DNA of 64,000 nt from Aralia elata (Eukaryota; Streptophyta; Magnoliopsida; Apiales; Araliaceae), in assembly GCA_034770075.1 (NCBI GenBank), contig CM068388.1, positions 68,000,889-68,064,888 of the forward strand, written 5' to 3'. Positions 11,524 through 20,938 of this stretch are shown one piece after another. Position numbers and translations under genes: made by a program. The notes beneath the pieces were generated by a model that was given only the letters and a program-made list of their open reading frames with translations, was not told the DNA's origin and made no database searches. Each line of letters starts with the position of its first letter. The first letter of the stretch is position 1.

Positions 11524-14445
11524 TGTAATGTTCGGGAATTTTTAAACCTTGTATTAATTTATTCTTTTTATATATGAAATTCGTTTTATTTAATTTCTAC
11601 GAATTTAATTGGATCCATGTAGGTATTACTAATTAATTATCTAAATACGTGGTCCAATAATTTTCTTGGCATAAAAGGGGCTCACTAATAGTTTGAATAA
11701 GTTAGTGAGTTAACCCTAAGAACTTAATTGCAAGAAAATTGGGAGGAAGATTAATAATTAAGTTCATTTTATCATTTTCGGATTAAATAATTTAAATGAA
11801 GAATTATGGTTTAAATAAATATTTTAATAATTAATCAATTGGTTTAGTTCATTAATTTAAAATATTAGAGATACAAGGTAGACAAATTTCATTGGGTCAT
11901 TTTTTTTAATTATTAGACTGGCCCATTTCATCCCTTTCATTTTATTTGTATTGGGCCAACCTCTTTTCCTGATTGGGTTAAGCGAGTGGGCTGGTCAAGA
12001 TAGGTAAATTGGGTCGTGTTCTTTTATTTTGTTCAAATCGGCCCAACCCTATTGGGTTGAGCCCAAACTCTAAACCAGTCGGGTTGAGCCAAGCAAAACG
12101 GGTCGATCCGTTTCTAAATAAATTGGGGAAAACCCAATTGGCAAAACAATTGAGGATAACCGGCAAGTCAGTTGAGAACAGAGCTGGATTTCAAATCAAC
12201 CAAGAAATCGGTTTGGGAGAGATGCAGCAAAACAAATTGGGGATTTAGCCTCTATCGTCATCAGACCCAAACCCTCAATCAATCAGAGATGAGAGAGGGA
12301 GGCGCCGGTGACACCATGGGTCAACCAGCGGGGAAAGGGGGAGAGCCATGGGCGACCGAGCAAGCGCGGCATGGACCAAGGGTCCCAGAATTTCAGCGAC
12401 GCGACCGATAGAGGTACGAAGCTCGAGGAAATTGCCGGCAAGGTCACAGGTCGGCGTGATGGGATCGGTCGGACAGCCACTCTTCCTACCGCCAGTCATT
12501 GACCCAGTCGTTTAAGGTAATACCCAAATAATTTGGGTAAATTGAACTCCTCAAGCCCTAACCCAAAGCTGTCGAACCCCTTTGTTTGTGAGTCCTAAAT
12601 TAGGGTTTGAGATTAGAAAATTTAGAAATCTCAGAGAGAGAAATTGCAGCGGGAAGCCACTGTGAATGTCCGGTTGGGTTGATTATTTTGGGAGAAGAAG
12701 GCGACTAGCAAATCGGTCGGCAGGAAGGTATATGAGTTGTGATAATTTAGTTAGTTCATTCATTTTCTTTCTTCTGTGATTGGGATTGTGTTGTTCCCCT
12801 GTTTTGGGATTGTACTATTGTGGGATTTAAACATATAGTAGCATTGTATTGTGTTGGTTGTTCGGTAATAAATTGCTTGGTTTGAAAACTCGGATATTGT
12901 ATAATATTGTTTGGGTTTGAGAAATTTGGGTATTGTATTGGTTGCACTGCATTGTGTTATTTTTGGGTTTGGAACTCTGTTATGGTAACATGTTATTTCC
13001 TGTTGAGAAGCTGATAAACCTTAAGGTTTGGGTAGTCTAAGTTTCTGTATAAAATCAGGCCAGTGCTGTGTATTTGGAGGCACAACAAGTAATGGTTGAA
13101 ATGGATTGAACAAATTTTGAAATGAGTTGTGCGATTCATTGGGATTTTATGACTGTTATGCCTAACAAAGATTATATACCTATCGTTGGCTTAATTGTTG
13201 GTATTCAATTGAATTAATATAATAATTATTTAGTTATCAATGCATAATAAATAAGGTTAACAAATATTTAATTATTATTTAATTAATGTTAAATAATAAT
13301 GAAAGAAATTAATAAAGTAATTATTTATTATTTATCAATAAATAATAAACAAAGATTTTAAATATTTAATTATTGTTTAAATTAATATTGAATAAAAATT
13401 AAGTATGAATGAAGTAATAAAGTAATTACTTATTGTTTATCAAATAAAGATACTAAATATTTAATTAAGTATGAATAAGGTCATTTATCGATGAACAATA
13501 AATATTTAATTATTATTTAATTAGTATTGAATAATAATTAAGTATGAGTTAAAGTAATAAAATAATTATTCGTTATTTATTAAAATGAAGATGACAAGTA
13601 TGTAATAATTATTTATTGTTCAACATTAAACAATAAATGAAGATAATAAATATCTAATTATTATAGTTAGGTATGAATAAAGCTAATAAGGATAACAATT
13701 ACTTAATCATTAATGGAATAATGATTGAGTATGAGGAAGATCAATAAGTTAATTATTTTGGCCTTAGTAAATAATGGTAATAAACACTTAATGATAATAT
13801 TAAGTGTGTGTGGTATTAATACATTGAGCATTTAATTAATGTTGAATAAAGAACAAGTATAACAATTACTAAATTATCCTTAAGGTGAATAGTGATTAAG
13901 CAAATAAAAGATTAAGTAAGAGATCAATCATTATTTAGTTGTTATTAAATCATGCTAGATTTATTATTCTAATAATAAATAAAGGTTGTTAACCCATAGT
14001 TAGAGACAAGTAAGGGTAATAATCGGAGTATTCAAAGAATAAGTGTGCATGATTAGTTATCAATTATTTTAATAGCTAAAGGTCATTAAGTTAAATTCTG
14101 TTTAGCTAATGATTAGACAGAAATTAAAGGTATATGGTGAATTGTTTAAATAAATAACATAAGTGAGTGTATACAGTTATGCAATGCTAATGGATAAACC
14201 GACTTTATCAACTGATAGGTTATCCAAGATCAATTAATTAAAGCTAAAATTTATCTGTAGCTGAGCAAACAGGCAAGTTCCCTAATTCCATTCTTTCAGT
14301 ATATTGAATGCAAGTTCTATCTTACTCAACTTTTACATTGAGAAATATTTTTAATCCTTATGCATTATTTTTAATTCGTGCAAAAGGTATATATTATTGC
14401 AAGTTATTCTTTAAGCTTGAATCTTATCCCCAAGCATGCTTTAAG
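11524..14445 (+). repeat. Solo LTR E, left piece
   Basis: Begins TGTAATGTTCGGGAATTTTT directly after GGGCA (11519-11523). The other end at 29622 is followed by GGGCA (29623-29627), a perfect 5-bp target duplication. The sequence is a diverged relative of the LTR of F. U3 holds many TGGGCC/GGCCCA motifs (about 11890-12090). A GC-rich part (12280-12500) creates chance ORFs. A donor-like GAAG|GTATAT occurs at 12728, and diverged copies of an AT-rich minisatellite at about 13240-13700. It is split by F at 14445 and resumes at 28826. Confidence 0.85.
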
Positions 14446-15412
14446 TGTAATGTCCAGGATTTTTGTGAATTCTATTTTAATAAATAAAATTTATTGTATA
14501 TAAATTTCGGATTTATTTGGACCAATGTAAACATTATTACTTAACTATATAATTTCATGGTACAAAAATTTTCTGTGCATTAAAGGGGCTCACTGATGTT
14601 TAAATAAACTAGTGAGTTAACCCTAAGGAATTATTTGCAAGGAAATTTGGGAAATCAATAAATAAATTTATTTTATTAAGTAATTCGAATGAGAAATTAT
14701 GATTAAAATAAATATTTTGAACAATCAATTAATTAGTTGGACTAATTAATTTAAATATTAGGGGCATAGTGCTAATAATGCTAATAAACAAATTTGGCTA
14801 CTTTAAATTGAATAAATAGGGCTGAGCCAATTTCTATTGGGCCACCATTTTAATGTACCCAGCCGGCCCAACTCATGGTTCAAGCCCAAAGTGGATTTCA
14901 GTCGGGTTGGGTTCAGCAGCCGGGTGGGATCCATTTCCTTTGGATTAGGATAACCGGCAACCCAAGTGGAGGAGGGGGTTTATCTCGACGAGGAAGCGAA
15001 ATTGGGGATAAACAGAGAGAGACCAAAATCCCCTAAACTCTCAAAGCAAACAACCGAGCAAATCAGTCAAACCCTCTGTCGAAGCTTCAATCCATCAGTC
15101 GAGTAAAGAACGGGGGAAAAGGCGCCGGCGAAGGGCTTGAATAGACCGACGGCGTGAAGAAGAACCAACAGGCGAAGAGGGTTTCGCCACGGACGACTGG
15201 ACACACGACGAACGGACCAACGGATTAGAGCGCGCGGCGACGTGACCGGTGAGGTTACGCGATTCGAGGTCCTGCCGGCGAAAATCATAGCTGTACTGAT
15301 GGGTTGATGTGCATAATTAGCCGAACCCCCCTACTTCCCTCTACCCGATGGTCAAACGTTTTTATCGAGTCAATTGGGGGTATTGTCCAACTAGTGGGTA
15401 AGAATATTACTA

Positions 15413-15420
15413 CTATAAAT
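15413..15420 (+). promoter_or_regulatory. Probable TATA box of F LTR
   Basis: CTATAAATTG lies about 970 bp into the LTR and 200 bp before a consensus splice donor. The same layout (TATAAATA, then a donor 140-165 bp later) is seen in the LTRs of A, D, G and H. Transcript start not seen directly. Confidence 0.6.
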
Positions 15421-16519
15421 TGAACCCTCCATTCTCATACCTTAGCTGCCAATTTCCTTTGTTTGAAAGAGTCCCAATTAGAAGCTAGGGTTTTAAAGTA
15501 GTGAGCAGATACAGTGAGAAGGGGGGGGGACAGGGGAAGGCCACGGTGAATGTCCGGCTGGGTTGAGTACTTTGGACGACGGCGAAGGACGGCGACTCGA
15601 AACCCCCGAAGGTATACCGAGCTGTGGTAGTTTAAGATTAATGTGAATTTTCCTTCCTTATTTCCTTCTTCTGTAACCAAAATTGGTGCTGGCCAGTTTA
15701 ATGGATTGGGTTCTTGGAAAAATCTCTATAATTAGTTGGTATTGCTGACTGTATTTGTTGGATAATTTGAAATTTTTCTGTGGTTTGGATTTGTATGGTT
15801 CCCCTGTTTGGGACTGTACTATTTTGGGATTTGAATATACAATGATATTGTGTTGTATTGGTTTGTACTACTCTGATAACTCTTAGTTGGCTTGAATAAA
15901 TTCCTTTCCTTCCTACTCGAAGTGGTACTGTCAACTGTGGGTATGGTATTGAACTACTTTTATTTACTGCTTGGTTTTAATTTGGGGAAAATCTGTATTG
16001 GGTTGTTTTGTTGGACTATATTAAATTGTTCTTTGGATGGGAATCTTGGTGTTTAGGTGAACCTCAGGGCTCGGCCAGTGGAATTTTAGGCAGGATTTAG
16101 GCTAGCGTCAACCTTAGTATGACCACAAGGTGCTTGATGTAATGCCAATGAGGACCCAATTGTTAGATTTCTTCATGATATAGATTGATCACCTGTTTTG
16201 CTCGTGTAAGAATTGCTGAATCTCATTGTACTGTATACTGGGCAATTGAAATGATATTGTAGGAAACTGTGATGTTCAAGAGTATTAGGCAATAATTTAG
16301 TTCCTTCCCAAATTGGTTTTGAAATTTATTTGTTTATGGAGTCAAATGGTTGTCACATTGTTAATCAACTGTGCAAGTATTGGCTTACTTAAATGGGTAA
16401 TTAATTTAAGTCAATAATGCAAATTAATTGGTATTATTACGTTAATAAATAAGATTAATAAAGTGTTCAATTATTTTCAATAAGTAATAAATATTTAATT
16501 ATTATTAAATAATAATAAA

Positions 16520-16935
16520 ATATGAATAAAGTTAATGAAATAATTATTTATTATTTTTCCAATTAATAATAAATAAAGATAATAAATATTTAATTATTAT
16601 TTAATAATAATAATAATTAAATATGAGTAAAGTTAATAAAATAATTATTTATCATTTAATAATAAATAAAGATAATAAATATTTAATTATTATTTAATAA
16701 TAATAATAATTAAATATGAGTAAAGTTAATAAAATAATTATTTATCATTTAATAATAAATAAAGATAATAAATATTTAATTATTATTTAATAATAATAAT
16801 AATTAAATATGAGTAAAGTTAATAAAATAATTATTTATCATTTAATAATAAATAAAGATAATAAATATTTAATTATTATTTAATAATAATAATAATTAAA
16901 TATGAGTAAAGTTAATAAAATAATTTTTTTTTTTA
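16520..16935 (+). repeat. 93-bp tandem repeat in F 5' LTR
   Basis: Units start with ATATGAGTAAAG at 16621, 16714, 16807 and 16900 (exactly 93 bp apart), preceded by a diverged 101-bp unit at 16520. The sequence is almost pure A/T with TTTATTAT and AATAATAA tracts. The array is repeated at 26723-27140 in the 3' LTR. Confidence 0.95.
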
Positions 16936-17864
16936 GAGGTAATAAGTATTTAATTAATAATAATAATAATTAAGTATAATTATTGAGTAAGAAGGAAATT
17001 AACTACTTAATCATTAATGAAATAATGATTAAGTATAAGGGAGATTTATAAGTTAAATATTTAGCGGTGGCCCTTAATAAATAAAGATAATAAACACTTA
17101 GCGATTATTAATATTAAATAATAATTAAGTGTGTAAATTTATACATTAATTAATGTTGAATAAAGGACAAGTACAACAATTACTAAATTACCCCTAAGGT
17201 AGTGGCAATTAAGAGTAAGGCAACTAAATAATTGATTTATGGTTTTCTGTTATCTTTAAACCAAAATAAATTTATAAGGATTGTTAAAGGTAACAAATTG
17301 AGTATTCAAATGATAGTGACCATGATTAATTATTATCTGTTTAAGATAGATAGAGGTCATTAATAAATTTATGTTTAACTAATGTTAATTAGTAATTAAA
17401 TTTAAATGGTGAATTTTACCTGTTGAGTAAAAGGTATAGTGAGAGGTGTCAAATACACAACTGTTAATTGATAAATCGACTTTATCCAATGATAGGTCAC
17501 TCGAGATCAATTAATTAAAGCTAGAATTTATCTGTAGCTGAGCAAACAGGCAAGTCCTCTATCCCGAACTTTGATTTCTGCAAGTTCCTAACCCTAAACT
17601 TCTTACATTATTGCAAGTTCTTCCTTACTCAACTTTTTACCTTGAGCAACACTTCTAAAACCTTATGCAGTATTTTAATTCATGCAAAAGGTATACATTA
17701 TTGCAAGTATTCTTTAAGCTTGAATTTTATCTCCAAGCATGCTATAAGTGGTCTAATTACTTTTAAAATTATTCCACATCTGTGTATGTATTGGCATTCG
17801 CACTCATGCATTTGAATTCGAATATTGAATTAAATTCAGAAGTTTTATGAACCATTCATGGTTA

Positions 17865-18150
17865 AGTCTGAACCTTTGTTCGGTCAGACAATTTTGTGTA
17901 AATTTATAAAAGCTATCCGAACCAATCAAGGGTAAGGATTCTTAGACTGTATGAACACCCCTTTATTTATAGGGGAGTACCCCACGTACCGTATATAAGG
18001 TACAAATAGCAGAATTAAAATGTTATGCATATACATAGGGTACGCGAGGCTGATCCCCTCAAGTACGTTATTCTGTAGCCAGTAACCAGAGGGTCAACCA
18101 GCTATTGACTCCTCTGGAAGTTATCGTTCAAAGTCTATTTGACTATCAAT
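17865..18150 (+). other. Structured RNA-like hairpin module (F 5' LTR)
   Basis: Four stem-loops occur in order. HP1 (17865-17889) is GTCTG(A)ACC..GGTCAGAC with a bulged A. HP2 is CCCCT..AGGGG (about 17962-17974), followed by GTACC..GGTAC. HP3 (18039-18066) is GTAC..GAGG, loop CTGATCC, CCTC..GTAC. A 12-bp stem CCAGAGG/GTCAA..TTGAC/CCTCTGG lies at about 18086-18118. Copies in other LTRs change paired bases in a compensatory way. The module lies 150-440 nt before the acceptor. Confidence 0.6.
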
Positions 18151-18240
18151 TGTTCTAAAAGCATTTATTGTTCTTGCTTCTGATTTATTCTATTGTTGAA
18201 ATCCCTTTTTATATCCCTTCATCATGATATATCCTTATTG

Positions 18241-18354
18241 TTGCACTTTAAACTTGCTGGGCAAACTTGTTGCTCATTCTTGCTATATCATGATTTCATT
18301 GCAGCTAAACCCGAGACGTCAGGGAAGAATAAAGGGAAAGAAAAGATGAAATGA
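18241..18354 (+). other. Acceptor hairpin, CAG acceptor and short basic ORF (F 5' LTR)
   Basis: The stem GGGCAA-acttg-TTGCTC and the conserved CTTGC are followed by ATTTCATTGCAG (acceptor AG 18303-18304). After two bases an open frame of 15 codons reads KPETSGKNKGKEKMK and stops at TGA 18352-18354. Homologous frames in A, D, E, J and H end at the same relative place. Whether it is translated is unknown. Confidence 0.45.
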
Positions 18355-18619
18355 TAGATTTCTCGTAGCAGACTTAGATTCATGTGTTCGTTAATTTCTG
18401 TTAATGTAATTTAAACCCTGATAGCTATTTAGGGTATGAATTTTGTGGACGTGTTTAAGGTTATTTGTATTCTGGGACTAGTAACACCTTGTAATGAACA
18501 ACGTATGTTTATATATTCCGCACTTTTAGATATCATATGTTGTTAGAGGTGAATGTTGTATTGGATCGTGATGACCAGATCTGGGTATTTGGAGACCCGA
18601 ATTTGGGGGCGTCACAGGT

Positions 18620-18631
18620 TGGTATCAGAGC
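18620..18631 (+). promoter_or_regulatory. F primer-binding site (initiator-Met tRNA type)
   Basis: TGGTATCAGAGC sits 3 bp after the LTR end. This is the standard minus-strand priming site of plant LTR elements, complementary to the 3' end of initiator methionine tRNA. Confidence 0.93.
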
Positions 18632-18848
18632 TGTAGGTTATAAACTTTAGGATCGCGAAACCTAGGTTATAACCTTCATAGTAAACTCGTATTGAGTGTT
18701 AGGGGATGAATCGAGGAGATTTATCATATGTGGTTTTGATGAATTGGGGAATTCATCGAGTCGAGTAGTACCCAATGAAATATAACTTCATTTCTTCAAT
18801 GAATATATTTTATTGTTGTACTAATGTTAGTTTTTGTGTGTTTGTAGG

Positions 18849-19673
18849 ATGGCTGATATAGGAGGGACCAGTGGAGCCCGTGAGGAGGAGGAGGTATTTA
18901 TAGACATCCCAGTAGTTGCTGAGCAGCTAGTGGGGTATGCTCCTACTGCCCCAGGAGTACCGCTAGAGGAGTCCGAGCCGGAGGAGGATTACCAGAGGGA
19001 GTTACCGGAGCCCGTTGTGGGTAGAGTGATGAGGTCGGGCAGTCAAGACCCAGAGGAGGAGGACCCTGAGACCGAGGGGGAGGAGCCACCTGCTTATGTG
19101 GACGGCATGGGATCCACTGCTGACGATATTATCGAGGGACTGACCAGCAGGACCGAGGAGCTGGAGGGTCAGATTGCTCATCTGGAGGAGCAGAACCAGA
19201 CCCATCAGTATATGGAGGACCAGTACAGAGACCTGGCCTACCAGCTCGACCATGACTTGGGAGTGGCCAAGGTACAGCTGCAGGCTACGAGTCCTCGGCA
19301 CAGCAGGTCGGACCACTGCTACATCAGCTAGTGGCCCGAAACGCTGAGTTGAGGGAGAGATTGGAGCAGAGGGATTTACAGATCGCCCACCTGAGGGCGA
19401 AAACAGGAGGCTATGAGGTTCGAGATTGGGCTAGAGGTTGCTGAGAATGTCCGAGTAAGGGATGCCTGGGTCAGAGCAGCAAGTAGAGTTGACCTATTGG
19501 AGGACCAGTTAGAGGCCAGATCTGTGAGGATAGAGACCCTAGGCCATGCCCTAGATGCAGCCTACAGGAGACCCCGGGCTGAGATGGGGGAGTCCAGTCG
19601 CTCTGTTCGTCGCAGGGTCGGGGATGGAGCATTCTCTGGTCAGCAGGCTCGGATCCGTCGTGATGAGCAGTGA
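18849..19673 (+). pseudogene. Accessory leader ORF of F (acidic, coiled coil), two frameshifts
   Basis: I chose ATG 18849 (MADIGGTSGAREEEEV) because it follows the leader and opens the longest frame. The first about 160 residues are strongly acidic (EEEEV, EEDYQRE, PEEEDPETEGEE), followed by a heptad-like segment (EELEGQIAHLEEQN, DQYRDLAYQLDHDL). The frame shifts near 19285, continues as ARNAELRERLEQRDLQIAHL, shifts again near 19410, and continues as VDLLEDQLEARSVRIETLGHAL to TGA 19671-19673. The original would have been about 270 residues. J has a homologous ORF at the same place (54479-55070), so it is a family trait and not a chance frame. It is no known gag, pol or env domain I recognise. 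A structural role in particle assembly or RNA binding is only a guess. Confidence 0.65.
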
Positions 19674-20049
19674 TTTGATGGAGCAGTTGATTTTCTTTAG
19701 TACAGTCAGTCCCACTTTTGTTATATTAGGGACGTATGCATATTTGTATTGTGAAACATTTTATTTGCTTTCTTGTTGGGGTAGTAGTCAAACCCCAACT
19801 TTTGTTGCCTTAGAGATGGGCAGTATCATTCCCCACTTTTTGTTTTAGGAGATGTTTGGTAGAACACAGTGGCGCATTTATAGCAGTATGCCACAGGTTT
19901 CGTCTTGTAACAAACGGTGGTATATGAATATAAATGCAGATGTTTCACTTAAATCAAATGTGTTGGTAAATATTTTACCTTTAATTGTTTATTTTAATAA
20001 CATGTCATAACACTATAGGTAAAAGTCAGCGAATTTTCCTTATCCAAAC
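19674..20049 (+). other. F leader between accessory ORF and gag
   Basis: 376 bp of non-coding leader with T-rich stretches. The overlapping ORF at 19555-19848 is out of frame with the accessory ORF and has no recognisable features. No promoter or repeat is identified. Confidence 0.5.
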
Positions 20050-20938
20050 ATGCCGCCAAGGGGACGACCACGTAACCGACAGGTCGAAGAGTCAGAAAGT
20101 GAGGTTGGAGACCAAACCAACCCCATGAGAATGTTCGCGGAGATGCTGGCCGAGGCTATGCAATCCAGACCACCACCTGAGAGAACCCAAGCTGCAGCCG
20201 AGCCAGCGCATCATCTGGCAAACTTTAAAGATTTCAAATTGGTCGGACCACCTGAGTTCAAGGGAACTCTTAACCCAATTGAAGCACAGACCTGGATAGA
20301 AGAAATAGAGAAGGTCTTTGAAGTGGCAAGGGTGGCAGAGGAACAGAAAACAAGTTTTGCCACTTTCATGCTAAAAGGCGAGGCAAACTACTGGTGGAAG
20401 GCCAACAGAGGCCGAGTGGAAGAAGGCACTGTCGCTTGGGATCGTTTTAAGGAGATGTTCTTGGAAAATTACTTTCCAGAGAGCATGAAGCAGGAGGATG
20501 GAGATCAAGTTCCTTGAGAGGAAACAAGGAAAAATGTCTGTGTCTTAGTACGCGGCTAAGTTTAATTAGTTGTCACTGTTTGCATCTCACCAAGTCAGAA
20601 ACGATGAAAGTACAGCTCGCAGGTTTGAGCAGGGGTTGACGCCATGGTTATACCGTTTCTGTGGCTGTATTAAAAATCAGAACATTCGCAGAATTAATGG
20701 AGAGGGCAATCATTGCAGAGGGTGGCAGTGAGGCCCTGGCCAAATACAATCACGAGAAGAAGAAGGGACATGAGGGCCCTAAGGCAGGAAGCAGTGGGGG
20801 CAGTATAACCCCAACAAACGGAAATGGAGTGAGAGCCAATCTTTCGGGAGCAATAAACCCGGAGGAAACCAGTCTGGAGGGGAGGCAAGGAAACCAGGCA
20901 GGTGTAGTAATTGTGGTAAGAACCACACGGGGGAGTGT
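20050..20938 (+). pseudogene. gag: F gag (capsid), frameshifted
   Basis: ATG 20050 gives MPPRGRPRNRQVEESES, the Arg-rich N-terminus shared with A and J. The retrotransposon capsid domain follows (residues about 55-155: FKDFKLVGPPEFKG, PIEAQTWIEEIEKVFEVA, MLKGEANYWWK, FKEMFLENYFP). A one-base slip near 20492 ends the first frame at 20517. The next frame has two TAG stops (20547-20549 and 20565-20567). A further slip near 20655 moves into the frame of 20661-20942 (FAELMERAIIAEGGSEALAKY), and another near 20850 leads into the zinc-knuckle frame. Gag would normally package genomic RNA in cytoplasmic particles. This copy cannot be translated as one product. Confidence 0.9.

Larger units (their letters stand above)
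15612..18304 (+). other. Predicted intron inside F LTR
   Basis: The donor is CCGAAG|GTATAC at 15611/15612 and the acceptor ATTTCATTGCAG|CTAAAC at 18304/18305, enclosing 2693 bp of AT-rich sequence. The same pair of signals is found at the same relative places in other LTRs of this window. A short conserved ORF MSGWVEYF followed by an RRRR run starts at 15550 just before the donor, and solo LTR E has the equivalent. That frame meets a stop right after the predicted junction. Intron status is an inference without RNA evidence. Confidence 0.5.
14446..18616 (+). repeat. F 5' LTR
   Basis: It runs from TGTAATGTCC to GGGGGCGTCACA. U3 (about 14446-15430) includes TGGGCC/GGCCCA motifs and a GC-rich block (14990-15300), then a TATA box. 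A very long AT-rich portion follows with a 93-bp tandem repeat, repeated GCAAGTTCCT motifs, strong hairpins at 17865-18150 and an acceptor-like site at 18301-18304. The ORF at 15067-15288 (minus) lies in the GC-rich block, recurs in the 3' LTR and has no recognisable product. Confidence 0.95.

Noticed and set aside
12009..12502. Several overlapping ORFs on both strands in LTR E
   Set aside because: They arise from local GC-rich sequence and overlap each other in all frames. No product is recognisable, and the F homologue does not keep the frames.
15067..15288. 73-codon minus-strand ORF, repeated at 25280-25501
   Set aside because: It lies in the GC-rich block of the LTR of F and is copied only because the LTR is duplicated. 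It has no domain, no conserved start context and is antisense to the promoter region.
16520..16935. CRISPR-like array from regular 93-bp spacing
   Set aside because: Units are directly adjacent AT-rich tandem repeats without unique spacers, inside a plant LTR.
18039..18066. Possible hammerhead ribozyme because of CTGATC in the hairpin loop
   Set aside because: A hammerhead core needs CTGATGA, a stem II, CGAAAC and a GTC cleavage site in order. These are absent, and CTGATC here sits in an apical loop.
18620..18631. tRNA gene suggested by TGGTATCAGAGC
   Set aside because: Only the 12 bases complementary to the tRNA 3' end are present, directly after an LTR. There is no cloverleaf, so it is a primer-binding site.
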